Source of the DNA: RI-92 sp037384645
GTDB taxonomy: Bacteria > Pseudomonadota > Gammaproteobacteria > UBA6429 > Thiohalophilaceae
Assembly (NCBI GenBank): GCA_037384645.1
Contig: JARRNT010000041.1
Coordinates: 4,918-68,917 of the forward strand
Length of the DNA: 64,000 bases
Direction: 5' to 3'
Under the pieces are notes generated by a model. The model was not told where the DNA came from and did not search any database. It worked only from the letters and a program-made list of their open reading frames with translations. Both the position numbers and the translations under genes were made by a program. How positions within the stretch are numbered: the first letter of the stretch is position 1; the number at the start of each line of letters is the position of its first letter. Of the stretch, positions 45,058 to 53,647 are shown piece by piece.

Positions 45058-46040
45058 ATTCTCGGCGCCGTCACACTCTCCAGCAGACTCTGCAGGATAG
45101 AATCAGGGGTTTGACCTTCAATTTCCATTTCCGGCGAGAGCACAATGCGATGACGCAAAGCAGCAATGGCGATATCCTTAATGTCATCCGGCGTAACAAA
45201 GTCATGGCCATTAAGTATTGCCGCTGCCCGCCCGGCACGAATCAGGGCAATGCCACCGCGCGGGCCAGCGCCGACAGCGATCCCCGGCCAGTCACGGGTC
45301 TGACGCACGATACTGACGGCATATTCACTCACGCGCTGATCGACGGTTAATTGCGAAGTCACTTTTTGCAGGTTCACAATGTGGTCGGCATTGACCACGG
45401 TCTGAATGCTGTCAACATTGATTGAATCACCCACCTTGTTACTGGTGACATCATGCACCAGTCGGTGTTCCTCTTCCTGACCCGGGTAGCCAATGAGTAT
45501 TTTCAGCAGGAAGCGATCCAGTTGTGCCTCCGGCAAAGGATAGGTGCCTTCCTGCTCAATTGGATTCTGGGTTGCCAGCGTCATAAATGGCAGTTCCAGG
45601 TGAATCGGTCTGCCTTCAATCGATACCTGTTGTTCCTGCATGACCTCCAGCAATGCCGCCTGGGACTTGGCCGGAGCACGGTTGATTTCATCAGCAAGTA
45701 GCAGATTGGTAAACACCGGGCCCTTGCGAATTTTGAACGACTCGGATTTCATGTCATATATAGCATGTCCTGTCACATCACTCGGCATCAGGTCAGGGGT
45801 GAACTGGATCCTGGCGAAACGTCCGTCAAAGGTTTTCGCCAGGGCCCTCACCAACAGGGTTTTACCCAGCCCTGGTACACCCTCTATCAGCACATGGCCG
45901 GAGGCAAGCAATGCAATCAAAATCTGGTTAACCACCCTGTCCTGGCCCACCACTGCCCGGCCAATCTCGCTGCGGATTTTTTTGATAGTTGCTGACGCTG
46001 CCTGGATATGTTCCGGACTGATATTGCTGGTCATCGTCAT
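45054..46040 (-). CDS. MoxR-family AAA+ ATPase
   Basis: A 328-residue chaperone-like ATPase. Walker A GVPGLGKT (residues 54-61), Walker B LLLADEINRAPAKSQAALLEVMQE, sensor 1 ATQNPIEQEGTYPLPEAQLDRF and the C-terminal lid YRVSEYAVSIVRQTRD-like region (VDQRVSEYAVSIVRQTRDWPG). MoxR proteins remodel or activate VWA-containing partners, here probably the DUF58 protein. Start and stop both overlap neighbours as ATGA. Confidence 0.93.
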   Translation of the reverse strand: MTMTSNISPEHIQAASATIKKIRSEIGRAVVGQDRVVNQILIALLASGHVLIEGVPGLGKTLLVRALAKTFDGRFARIQFTPDLMPSDVTGHAIYDMKSESFKIRKGPVFTNLLLADEINRAPAKSQAALLEVMQEQQVSIEGRPIHLELPFMTLATQNPIEQEGTYPLPEAQLDRFLLKILIGYPGQEEEHRLVHDVTSNKVGDSINVDSIQTVVNADHIVNLQKVTSQLTVDQRVSEYAVSIVRQTRDWPGIAVGAGPRGGIALIRAGRAAAILNGHDFVTPDDIKDIAIAALRHRIVLSPEMEIEGQTPDSILQSLLESVTAPRI

Positions 46041-47188
46041 AGGCGTTTCCTTATCTTGCTTAGAATTTCAATATGCTGGGTAAACTCATTTTCTTTATCG
46101 ACAATACCGGCCTGCAAAGCAGAAAACACCCTGTCTGCCGGTATACCCGCCAGTTTCGCCAGTTTCTCGGCGAGTTGCCTGCTACCCAGCCGCGACCATT
46201 GTGGTCTGGCGTGCGCGATCTGCTCTAATAATGCGTTCTTAACGTTCCGGTATAAGATATTGCGATTCTGATTACGCCACTGATACAGGCCGACGGCAGC
46301 GATATGCTCGCGCAGGCTGCGTCTTACCCGGATTGCCGGTTTCTGAATCGGCCCGAAACGACGCGTGGTATACCACAGCCAGAATATAACCAGCATACCC
46401 ATCGCGACTACTGTCGCCGGGGCATTACGGTAAAGAATACTCAGCAATGAAGGCATATCATCATTCCGTACGATCCACAGAGTCTGGTTATCGTTGCCCA
46501 TATGCACAAGCGTGTAAAGGAATGCGGCATTGTCATGCTCTCCAATGTGGGAGTTTTCCATAAATCGGAGATCGCTTAGCAAGGTGATATAACCCTGACC
46601 AATATGGTACTCAAGGATCTGACTCCCGTGCTTACCCTCTACATTCCAGGAAAGCGGATACTTGCTTTTGTTCTTCATCCAGCGTTGGCTGTCAAATGAT
46701 ACTTTCTTGTTCTCAATGCGCTTATTCACATGCACAACGACTGCCGCGTACGCATTTTTTGCGTTATGCTTGTTTGGTTTTGACCTGAAGGCGACAACAC
46801 CCAGTCGTTTAAAAAACAGGTCATCACCCATGACTACCCCGCCCTGAATCTGGCGTGCGCGTATAATCAAGTGGCCTCCACGTTTCACCCAGGCCATGAG
46901 TTCCCTGATTTTCCGTGCTGAAAGATCGTAGCGCCCGGTTGGTATCAGCAGCACATCGTGGTCAGGCGGCAGTGATTTCATCTTCAGCATGCTGGAGACG
47001 GTTTTGGTCTGCATGCCAAATTTTTCCAGGAAAGCTTCTGCTGCCAGGTATGGGTTCTGCATCGCTCTGGCGGAAAGGCCCGTATCCTTTTCCTGAACGT
47101 GATATTCGAATGTATAGAAGAATCCCCCCACAGCTGCCGCAATGATGAAAACTGCCAGTCCGGCATAAACCAGGCTCTGACGCTTCAT
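46037..47188 (-). CDS. DUF4350 domain-containing membrane protein
   Basis: A 383-residue protein with an N-terminal helix (residues 8-28), a periplasmic DUF4350 domain (AMQNPYLAAEAFLEKFG, HDVLLIPTGRYDLSARKIRELMAWVKRGGHLIIRA) and a second helix (TVVAMGMLVIFWLWYTTRRFGPI) before a cytoplasmic tail. The domain is gasdermin- and glutamine-amidotransferase-like in fold (family knowledge) and usually lies between moxR and DUF4129 genes, as here. Both ends overlap neighbours by ATGA. No catalytic function is known. Confidence 0.88.
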   Translation of the reverse strand: MKRQSLVYAGLAVFIIAAAVGGFFYTFEYHVQEKDTGLSARAMQNPYLAAEAFLEKFGMQTKTVSSMLKMKSLPPDHDVLLIPTGRYDLSARKIRELMAWVKRGGHLIIRARQIQGGVVMGDDLFFKRLGVVAFRSKPNKHNAKNAYAAVVVHVNKRIENKKVSFDSQRWMKNKSKYPLSWNVEGKHGSQILEYHIGQGYITLLSDLRFMENSHIGEHDNAAFLYTLVHMGNDNQTLWIVRNDDMPSLLSILYRNAPATVVAMGMLVIFWLWYTTRRFGPIQKPAIRVRRSLREHIAAVGLYQWRNQNRNILYRNVKNALLEQIAHARPQWSRLGSRQLAEKLAKLAGIPADRVFSALQAGIVDKENEFTQHIEILSKIRKRL

Positions 47189-48681
47189 TTATCAACACCA
47201 AAATGTTTGCCCCAGGAAATACATAATTCATTCATCAGCCTGTCATCGGGATGCCGGTGTGCATAGGCGGCGTACTGCCATTGTCGCGTTAATGCCTGAA
47301 AATAGCTGGAGGCACTGTCTGCAACCTTGTCAGGGCTACTATTTACAATGCGAATACAATCACCTTCTGTTGCACTGCCACGCAGATTGATGCCGTCCCG
47401 ATGAACCAGCGTTGTCAGTGCGCCACGATATAACAAACTCAGCGCTTCGATTAGCTTACCTTCCCGCCATAATCTCAGCGCGGTCGAACCTACATCATCG
47501 GGCAGGGATTCGGGGGTGATATCGAGCCCGAACAGGGAACCGGGATTCGTGCGAGGTGTATGCTGCTTCGACTGTGTTTTTGCCAGCGGCACCCATTGAA
47601 TAAAAAAGTACACCAGCGCCATCAATACGACGGCGACCAGCACCCATAACATGACCTGTCCAAATACCGCCAGGCTATCGCCCAACCAGGACAGGCCTGA
47701 CCAGGCTTGCTGATTGTTTTCAGTTTTATGTTTATGCCTTAACCGCCAGCCTCCGACCTTTTCTCGATGATGAAACGCCTTGCCACGCAGTATTTCGGTA
47801 ATCGCCTGCCTGGCGACAGCATTGTTTGTTGCGGTTTTTGTAACAGCGGCCTGTCCGACCTTGGTTGCCGCCTGGGCTGTTGGCGTACAAAACATGCCGG
47901 CCAGCTGTAGCGTCAACATGCAGCAAATCAGCAGTACAGCCTGTCGGCTTAACACGCCAACACGTTGCGCAAGCTGGCGGAAATTAATCTCAATATCCCA
48001 GCCTTCCAGTTGCGTTCGCCGATTAATATACAGCGAAAATCCTCCGGCAACATAAAATGGCTCAACCAGCATAAGCGTCAGATACCAGAAACTGTTGGCC
48101 AGCGGCCCGGCCCACCATGCCTGGCCATGGTGGAACAGCACGCTCATCAGTTTTGTCTGATAATAATTCGGCAAAAACATCATTATCAGCCCATACAAAC
48201 TGAAAAAGATGACAAGCTCGACTCCCAGGCAGATAAAGCCAAGCCCAACCGCATTGGCGCCCTGGCTTTTTTTCAGAACCCGTGCTCGTTTTGCCCGCTC
48301 CTGCCCGGAGAGTTTCTCCAACTGCCAGACGGGCAGGTTATAAGACCTGGCGATATCAAGGCGATATATCGTCAACAATTTAAGGCTATGCGGTAACAAC
48401 ACATTTCTCCACTCCTTGAGCAGAGAGCGGACCGTCACGATTTCACCAAATAGTGCCCGACTGAGGATGTGCATGGGTGCACGGTCATACACGGGCAGAA
48501 GCCACCAGAAGACAAACGCCGCCCAGAACGGATGCTGATTCAGTAAACTATTGATGATCAGAAAAACCGGCAGAGTGATGACGATCCATGCGGCGATTAC
48601 CTGGCGATACCGTCGCTGCAGCATCATGAAGCCCAGGTCCACCGCCTCCCAGGCCGGGCGTGGCCGTACCTGTGCTGTCAT
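47185..48681 (-). CDS. DUF4129 domain-containing membrane protein
   Basis: A 498-residue protein with an N-terminal multi-helix region (RYRQVIAAWIVITLPVFLIINSL, FAAFVFWWLLPVYDRAPMHILSRALFGE and more) and a C-terminal DUF4129 domain (ALRLWREGKLIEALSLLYRGALTTLVHRDGINLRGSATEGDCIRI). Start 48681 (MTAQVRPRP) follows the SpoIIM stop by 4 nt; a GTG at 48696 would overlap it. Part of the MoxR cluster; an organising role for the membrane complex is inferred from context. Confidence 0.87.
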   Translation of the reverse strand: MTAQVRPRPAWEAVDLGFMMLQRRYRQVIAAWIVITLPVFLIINSLLNQHPFWAAFVFWWLLPVYDRAPMHILSRALFGEIVTVRSLLKEWRNVLLPHSLKLLTIYRLDIARSYNLPVWQLEKLSGQERAKRARVLKKSQGANAVGLGFICLGVELVIFFSLYGLIMMFLPNYYQTKLMSVLFHHGQAWWAGPLANSFWYLTLMLVEPFYVAGGFSLYINRRTQLEGWDIEINFRQLAQRVGVLSRQAVLLICCMLTLQLAGMFCTPTAQAATKVGQAAVTKTATNNAVARQAITEILRGKAFHHREKVGGWRLRHKHKTENNQQAWSGLSWLGDSLAVFGQVMLWVLVAVVLMALVYFFIQWVPLAKTQSKQHTPRTNPGSLFGLDITPESLPDDVGSTALRLWREGKLIEALSLLYRGALTTLVHRDGINLRGSATEGDCIRIVNSSPDKVADSASSYFQALTRQWQYAAYAHRHPDDRLMNELCISWGKHFGVDK

Positions 48682-48685
48682 CTTT

Positions 48686-49565
48686 TCAAGCTGCACGGCG
48701 ATAACGTCCAGCCAATACGAAATAACTCAGGACAAAAATCCAGAGCCCCGCCCCCACGCTGAATTTTATGTCGGGCGCGATCGCCCCTTTTGATGACCAG
48801 AATGCCTCAATAAATGCCGCAATCAACAGCATCAGGATCACACCGTATACCATTTTCATACTGGTACGACTTGCCTGTTTCAGGGCTTCCAGCCGCGTAT
48901 ACTGACCAGGACTGATCAGGGCCAGGCCCAGATTCAGGCCAGCCATGCCAGCTATTACAATTGCGGTCAACTCAAATGCACCATGCCCAATGACAAAAGC
49001 GAAAAATGTCTTACTATAGCCGATCTGTACCAGGTGCCCGGTGACGGCACCGATCGAAAGCCCGTTGTAAATCAGGAAAAACAATGTCCCCAGGCCGAAC
49101 AGGATACCACCGGCGAATGTCCGAAAACCGATCCCGATATTATTTTTAATATAAACACCGAACATCAAAAAATCGTCACTCGATGCCCGATTACGTCCGA
49201 TGAATTTATTATCAGGATTGTACATCTGGCGAAACTGGCTGACCTTTTGCGGTGGCAGCACACTGTACACCAGCTCAGGCGAGACCTGAATGGCAAGTGC
49301 GATACCAACGAGCGGCCCATACAATAACAAAAATGATACCGCTGAGAACCAGCTGGTTGAGATAATCGATTAAATGAGCACTGTAGTGGCGGGACTGGGC
49401 AAGGGACAGATGATGGCAAAGCTGGCGGTACAGATGAGGGATTTCTGCACTATTTTTGAACTGCGGGCGTTTTTCTTTTGGTATTGATGTATTTTGCGAA
49501 TCCAGCCACAGCTCGAACTGTCGCCATTGAGACTGATACTTAGCGGTAAAACTGTCCTGATTCAT
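48686..49565 (-). pseudogene. stage II sporulation protein M (DUF95) family gene, disrupted by deletion/frameshift
   Basis: Two frames make one protein. From ATG 49565 the first frame reads like SpoIIM-family N-termini (FTAKYQSQWRQFELWLD, LYRQLCHHLSLAQSRHYSAHLIDYLNQLVLSG), then loses sense. The second frame starts at SFLLLYGPLVGIALAIQVSPELVYSVLPPQKVSQF and continues intact to 48686 (GHGAFELTAIVIAGMAGL). In the family about 40 residues lie between LxG and the YGP helix; here they are missing and the frame shifts near 49335-49350. The upstream ATG overlaps the RDD stop and the end is 4 nt from the DUF4129 start, so the operon layout is otherwise preserved. Confidence 0.75.
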
Positions 49566-50242
49566 CTGCGCCCCAGCATCCAGTTTGCGTATTGCACTAT
49601 CCGTTTGACCGCCATTTCATTTTTCATCCTGGTAACACCCTGGAGGATATTCGCCAGTTCATTACATCGCTCAGAAGTCAGCAAAGGAATACGTTCAGCA
49701 AACTGGATCATTGCCCTTTGCTCTGCGGCGGTGAAAGGCACTGGTGGCGACTTCGGTGACTCCTGGGGTATCTCCGCTGCCTGCATGACCTTGTCCTGGT
49801 ACACAACTATCGTCCCCGCCGCCAGGTCCCCCAGACGTTTGAAATCCTGGTTAAACAACATGGTAACGACACCGAAGCCATACATAAAAGGCAGAAAATC
49901 GACAGCCCTTAACAGGTTGCGTATCAGCGATGACTGCCATGACACTTCGGTACCATCATCATTCACCGCCTTGATACCGAGTGAGCGCTTACCCGGGGTC
50001 GCGCCCTGTCTATACACTTCAAACACCACCGGGTAAAACCATTCCAGCAAAAACATCATAATAAGTAGAATACCAATACCGGTATGTCCAAATATGGACA
50101 AGACTATCGACAGCACGGTATAGATCGCTACCCGAATCAAAAAATCGATTAGCCAGGCATAGGCGCGGGGAGCAGGTCCCGCAACTCGAAGTCCCAGCTC
50201 AACGCCCTCCGGGGTCTGGATGGCACGACGCGTATCGATCAT
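49562..50242 (-). CDS. RDD-family membrane protein
   Basis: A 226-residue protein with the RDD domain in its N-terminal half: PRAYAWLIDFLIRVAIYT, then GATPGKRSLGIKAVNDDG, SSLIRNLLRAVDFLP and GDLAAGTIVVYQD. Two or three helices and a cytoplasmic C-terminal tail. First gene of the MoxR cluster. Its stop overlaps the SpoIIM start by ATGA. Some RDD proteins transport sodium; no substrate can be assigned here. Confidence 0.88.
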   Translation of the reverse strand: MIDTRRAIQTPEGVELGLRVAGPAPRAYAWLIDFLIRVAIYTVLSIVLSIFGHTGIGILLIMMFLLEWFYPVVFEVYRQGATPGKRSLGIKAVNDDGTEVSWQSSLIRNLLRAVDFLPFMYGFGVVTMLFNQDFKRLGDLAAGTIVVYQDKVMQAAEIPQESPKSPPVPFTAAEQRAMIQFAERIPLLTSERCNELANILQGVTRMKNEMAVKRIVQYANWMLGRR

Positions 50243-50344
50243 TGGCTGTGTATTCCGAAAAATACTACCTGCATCCTGTTACACCCTGAGCTCGTGATTT
50301 ACACCTCAATGAATACACCAAAGCGTTTTTAAAACCATTTTCCA

Positions 50345-50893
50345 CTACGGCCAGTGTACTTGTTGTTGCGCGGAATGTGCGCGTTGGAGGTAATGATTAT
50401 ATGCCGGTATTCCTGCCGCCGCGAACACACCTCCCAGCATAATGATAAACATCACCAGCGCGAGGATGACATTAGCCGTCGTGTTTGGCGGCGGCGGTGC
50501 GCCATAGTCATTAGCACCCTGAGTTCCGGGAATAAGCAGGAAGATCAGGTTAACCAGCGGCAACAAAGTCAGGAGTGACAGCCAGCCTGTCACATTGAAG
50601 TCGTGCGCGCGTCGTATGGCCAGCATTATGGAATACACGAACATGAAGGCATAGACAGCCATCATCAACAACCAGCCAATCTGTACGCCCTGGCTACCGA
50701 GATTGATCACCAATACCGTGCTCAAAATCGTGGCCGCCAGCAAGCTTAAAACACTAACACTAGCAGTGTAAGCAAGATAGCGTATCCTGCCGATACGACC
50801 CTTAACACTAAACCACTTTATTTTCGCATATACTTCTGTGCCAGCCCCATCTACCCGGCTTTGCGGTGCCTGATAACGATTGTAGTCTGACAT
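50345..50893 (-). CDS. DUF805 membrane protein
   Basis: A 182-residue protein. The DUF805 core (SVKGRIGRIRYLAYTASVSVLSLL, MLAIRRAHDFNVTGWLSLLTLLPLVNLIFLLIPGTQGANDYGAPPPP, in pieces) has four helices, and a fifth helix (LALVMFIIMLGGVFAAAGIPAYNHY) follows with a pilin-like ending. Start 50893 with AAGGGGG upstream; GTG 50896 is an alternative. It is 102 nt upstream of the RDD gene and could be in the same transcript. Function unknown. Confidence 0.85.
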   Translation of the reverse strand: MSDYNRYQAPQSRVDGAGTEVYAKIKWFSVKGRIGRIRYLAYTASVSVLSLLAATILSTVLVINLGSQGVQIGWLLMMAVYAFMFVYSIMLAIRRAHDFNVTGWLSLLTLLPLVNLIFLLIPGTQGANDYGAPPPPNTTANVILALVMFIIMLGGVFAAAGIPAYNHYLQRAHSAQQQVHWP

Positions 50894-51107
50894 CACACCC
50901 CCTTACTGCACAGGACCAGCAGCTGTTTGTCTTTCATGGTATCCAAAATATTCCGGTCTTACCATAACAGCCAGGCAGATACTCTATCCAATAGCCGTGC
51001 AGTGGTGTATGTCTGATCGCTCCCCAGCCTAATCGAGTTTGCGCTTTAAAAACCCTTAATTTATACGGGGTAGAGTCTGACGAGCTTGCGATTCCGCCCA
51101 GCCCTGG

Positions 51108-52205
51108 CTAGAAATTGTAAATATCTTCCGCTCCGGATGAGATCCCGCCACCGAGGCGCAGCTTCACCTGTAAATGTTCAGGATCATCGGCGTGTACCAG
51201 CGCCTCCTCCAGGCTTACCTCACCCTTGTTATACAGGCGCAGGATGTCATTATCGAAGGAATGCATATCAACATCGCCAGAGGCCTTTTCCAGTGACTCC
51301 TTCAGCTTGTGGGTCGCACCTTCACGAATGAGCGACTTGATCATTGGTTCATTCAACAGGACCTCGGTTGCCGGAACACGCTTTTTATTCTTGTTGATCA
51401 TCAGCCGCTGGGCAATGACTGCACGCAGATTGAGCGACATATCCATGAGCAGCTGATCCCGATTACTTTCCGGAAACAGGCTGATAATACGCTCCATGGT
51501 CTGGGTGGCATTGGTGGCATGCAGTGTGGCAATACACAGGTGTCCGGTATCCGCATAAGACAGGGCCTGTTTCATTGTCTCTGCATCGCGGATTTCACCG
51601 ATCATAATTACATCCGGTGCTTCGCGCATCGCACGGCGCAGGGCCTCTTCAAACGACCTGGTATCGAGTCCCACCTCGCGCTGACTGACAATGGATCTTT
51701 TGTGTTCGTGCAGGAACTCGATCGGATCTTCGATTGTCAGGATATGCCCGGTACGATTGCGATTACGATAGTCGAGCATTGACGCTACCGTGGTCGACTT
51801 TCCGGTGCCAGTCGCGCCGGCAATAATAATCAGGCCGCGGGATTCCATGATCAATTCCTTGATCACATCCGGCAGATTCAGGGTTTCGAACTGCGGCACC
51901 ACGGCCTTGATCTGTCGAATAACCACTGCCTCCTCGCCGCGCTGACGATAGGCATTAATACGAAAACGACCTACTCCCTCAATGGAAAATGCGGTGTCCA
52001 GTTCCATTTCCTGCTGAAATTCCTCCAGCTGCTGTTCCGTCACCAGGCTGGGCAGGATCGACGCAACCGCACCCGCAGGCAACACGTTCTGGCCGACCGG
52101 GCTGGTGATGCCATCAATCTTGATCTGAACGCGCGCACCCGCAGTGAGATACAGATCCGACGCGTCTCGTTCCACCATTAATTTCAGGAAAGGGGTAATA
52201 TCCAT
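51108..52205 (-). CDS. pilU: type IV pilus retraction ATPase PilU
   Basis: A 365-residue hexameric ATPase of the PilT family. N-terminal PAS-like domain (MDITPFLKLMVERDASDLYLTAG), Walker A GATGTGKST (residues 130-138), Asp box ILTIEDPIEFLHEHKRSIVSQREVG, Walker B APDVIMIGEIRDAETM and His box TGHLCIATLHATNATQTMERI. The long C-terminus and MVERDASDLY start fit PilU rather than PilT. pilT is not adjacent, although pilT-pilU are often paired. ATG 52205; a GGCTGGC/GCCAGCC hairpin (52238-52258) lies in its leader. Confidence 0.9.
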   Translation of the reverse strand: MDITPFLKLMVERDASDLYLTAGARVQIKIDGITSPVGQNVLPAGAVASILPSLVTEQQLEEFQQEMELDTAFSIEGVGRFRINAYRQRGEEAVVIRQIKAVVPQFETLNLPDVIKELIMESRGLIIIAGATGTGKSTTVASMLDYRNRNRTGHILTIEDPIEFLHEHKRSIVSQREVGLDTRSFEEALRRAMREAPDVIMIGEIRDAETMKQALSYADTGHLCIATLHATNATQTMERIISLFPESNRDQLLMDMSLNLRAVIAQRLMINKNKKRVPATEVLLNEPMIKSLIREGATHKLKESLEKASGDVDMHSFDNDILRLYNKGEVSLEEALVHADDPEHLQVKLRLGGGISSGAEDIYNF

Positions 52206-52237
52206 TAACTACTGCCTCTTTTTCTTATCGTGTCGAC

Positions 52238-52258
52238 GGCTGGCAATCAGGGCCAGCC
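52238..52258. promoter_or_regulatory. hairpin in the pilU leader
   Basis: GGCTGGC (52238-52244) and GCCAGCC (52252-52258) form a 7-bp stem with a 7-nt loop, 33-53 nt upstream of the pilU ATG. There is no T-tract next to it in the direction of pilU transcription. A regulatory or structural leader element is possible. Confidence 0.35.
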
Positions 52259-52472
52259 CGCCCAGGTCGAATCATGCGCTTTAGCAACTGCTAATATACC
52301 TGGGCCATGCCTCATCAATTTAATACCGTTTATATTGGCATCCCGATTAAAAACTGAAGCAAGGATTACCGCGCTATCAGTGACCACATACGCAATTTTA
52401 CGGGGAATCTACTCATTAAGATGCGCAAACTAAGCAAGCGAAGCCCTGTATTATGCGCCGGCAATTCTGCTA

Positions 52473-53330
52473 TTACCTGTTATCCGCGACATGATGACTT
52501 GGAGTAAATCCCCAGACACCATCCAGCAGGTTCTCATAGCCTTTATACATCGCATTATTAGCGGGCTGGAAACGGGTATAACGCAACTTCTGCAACATGA
52601 CCTTGCCCGGCTTACTCTTGTTGGCATTCAATCGCGCATCACGAATTTTCTTTCGGGTCGCCGCGTCGATCTGTGGTGACACTGAGAAGGCCATATGTGG
52701 TACCGGCCTGGTGGTCATCACGGTGTTTACACTGTTATCATTGTTCACCATGGGCGTGGGCACGAGTGCGGCCTTGATCTTGCCCTGTTTGAGCATGTCC
52801 AGCGCCTGCTCAAAATTACTGGCCTGCACCAGCGTGGGCTGGCGTAACGGATTTGGATAGATTTGTGCCAGGCGCACCCCGGCCAGACTGGGTGAAGGTG
52901 CAGAGGCCAGGGTTTTACCGATCAGCTCACTGGCGTCGAACAACAACAGATTGCCTGCCGTTACCAGGCTGAAACTGACGGTGTCCGGAACCTTGGCCAG
53001 TACCTTGTAACCCTGTTGCTGGTCGCGATAATCCGTAAAATGTGCCGCATCCAGCACCATGTCGAAGCCCTTACCTCGCCGCATCAGTTCCCAGTAGGCC
53101 AGAAAATTCGCTGCTGTCCTGACGTGAACGGTATAGCCGATTTTTTTACTCAGATAATCTGCCAGTGGCTGGAAGGCATGCTCTGTCTTGGCGACAGACT
53201 CAATCGGCTGGACATACAGGTTAAGTTCGGCGGCCTCCGCCCTGGCAATACTGATCATCCCAAGCAGGAACACAAACAGCAGTGTCAGCATGGTATCGCG
53301 TCGCTGACCACCCGATAACAATGCGTGCAT
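52473..53330 (-). CDS. PhnD-like periplasmic binding protein
   Basis: A 285-residue exported protein with a signal peptide (LTLLFVFLLGMISIARAEA) and the PhnD/phosphonate-phosphite binding fold: NLYVQPIESVAKTEHAFQPLADYLSKKIGYTVHVRTAANFLAYWELMRRGKGFDMVL, then FSLVTAGNLLLFDASELIGKTLA. ATG 53330 with GGGAGG upstream. No ABC permease or ATPase is next to it. It diverges from a membrane GGDEF/EAL protein, which suggests a ligand-sensing partner rather than a transporter subunit (inference). Confidence 0.83.
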   Translation of the reverse strand: MHALLSGGQRRDTMLTLLFVFLLGMISIARAEAAELNLYVQPIESVAKTEHAFQPLADYLSKKIGYTVHVRTAANFLAYWELMRRGKGFDMVLDAAHFTDYRDQQQGYKVLAKVPDTVSFSLVTAGNLLLFDASELIGKTLASAPSPSLAGVRLAQIYPNPLRQPTLVQASNFEQALDMLKQGKIKAALVPTPMVNNDNSVNTVMTTRPVPHMAFSVSPQIDAATRKKIRDARLNANKSKPGKVMLQKLRYTRFQPANNAMYKGYENLLDGVWGFTPSHHVADNR

Positions 53331-53647
53331 CCTTTACCTCCCGAAGCTCTCCCAATCCGTCATTTACTCGTTCTATCCAGTAAAAATATCGACCTCGCCT
53401 GCATAACATTTAGACAAAATGTGGTCTTTCAGCCATGCCGGCAACCAACGGTACTGGGCAATATCAGTCGAAGCGCACTTGTTGTTCCGGCCGACACCAG
53501 GGCCTTGGGGCTTTTCACTGGCGAATCGGTTGCCTGTGGTCCTGGCCCGCCTGTTTGCACAAACACCAAAACATATCATTCGGGAATACTCCAACAGAAC
53601 CTAACTGCTTTTCATTGTTCTGTATTAAGGATTATCGACTCGATTTA
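53331..53647. other. 317-nt divergent region between PhnD-like and GGDEF/EAL genes
   Basis: A long open frame crosses it (from 53435), but its residues are cysteine- and tryptophan-rich with no family match, so I treat it as non-coding leader. A short ACATTT...AAATGT dyad occurs near 53406-53422. No riboswitch for cyclic di-GMP could be recognised. Confidence 0.35.

Noticed and set aside
53435..53647. Upstream extension of the GGDEF/EAL frame
   Set aside because: Cys/Trp-rich residues with no domain and no ribosome site; the protein starts well at 53648.
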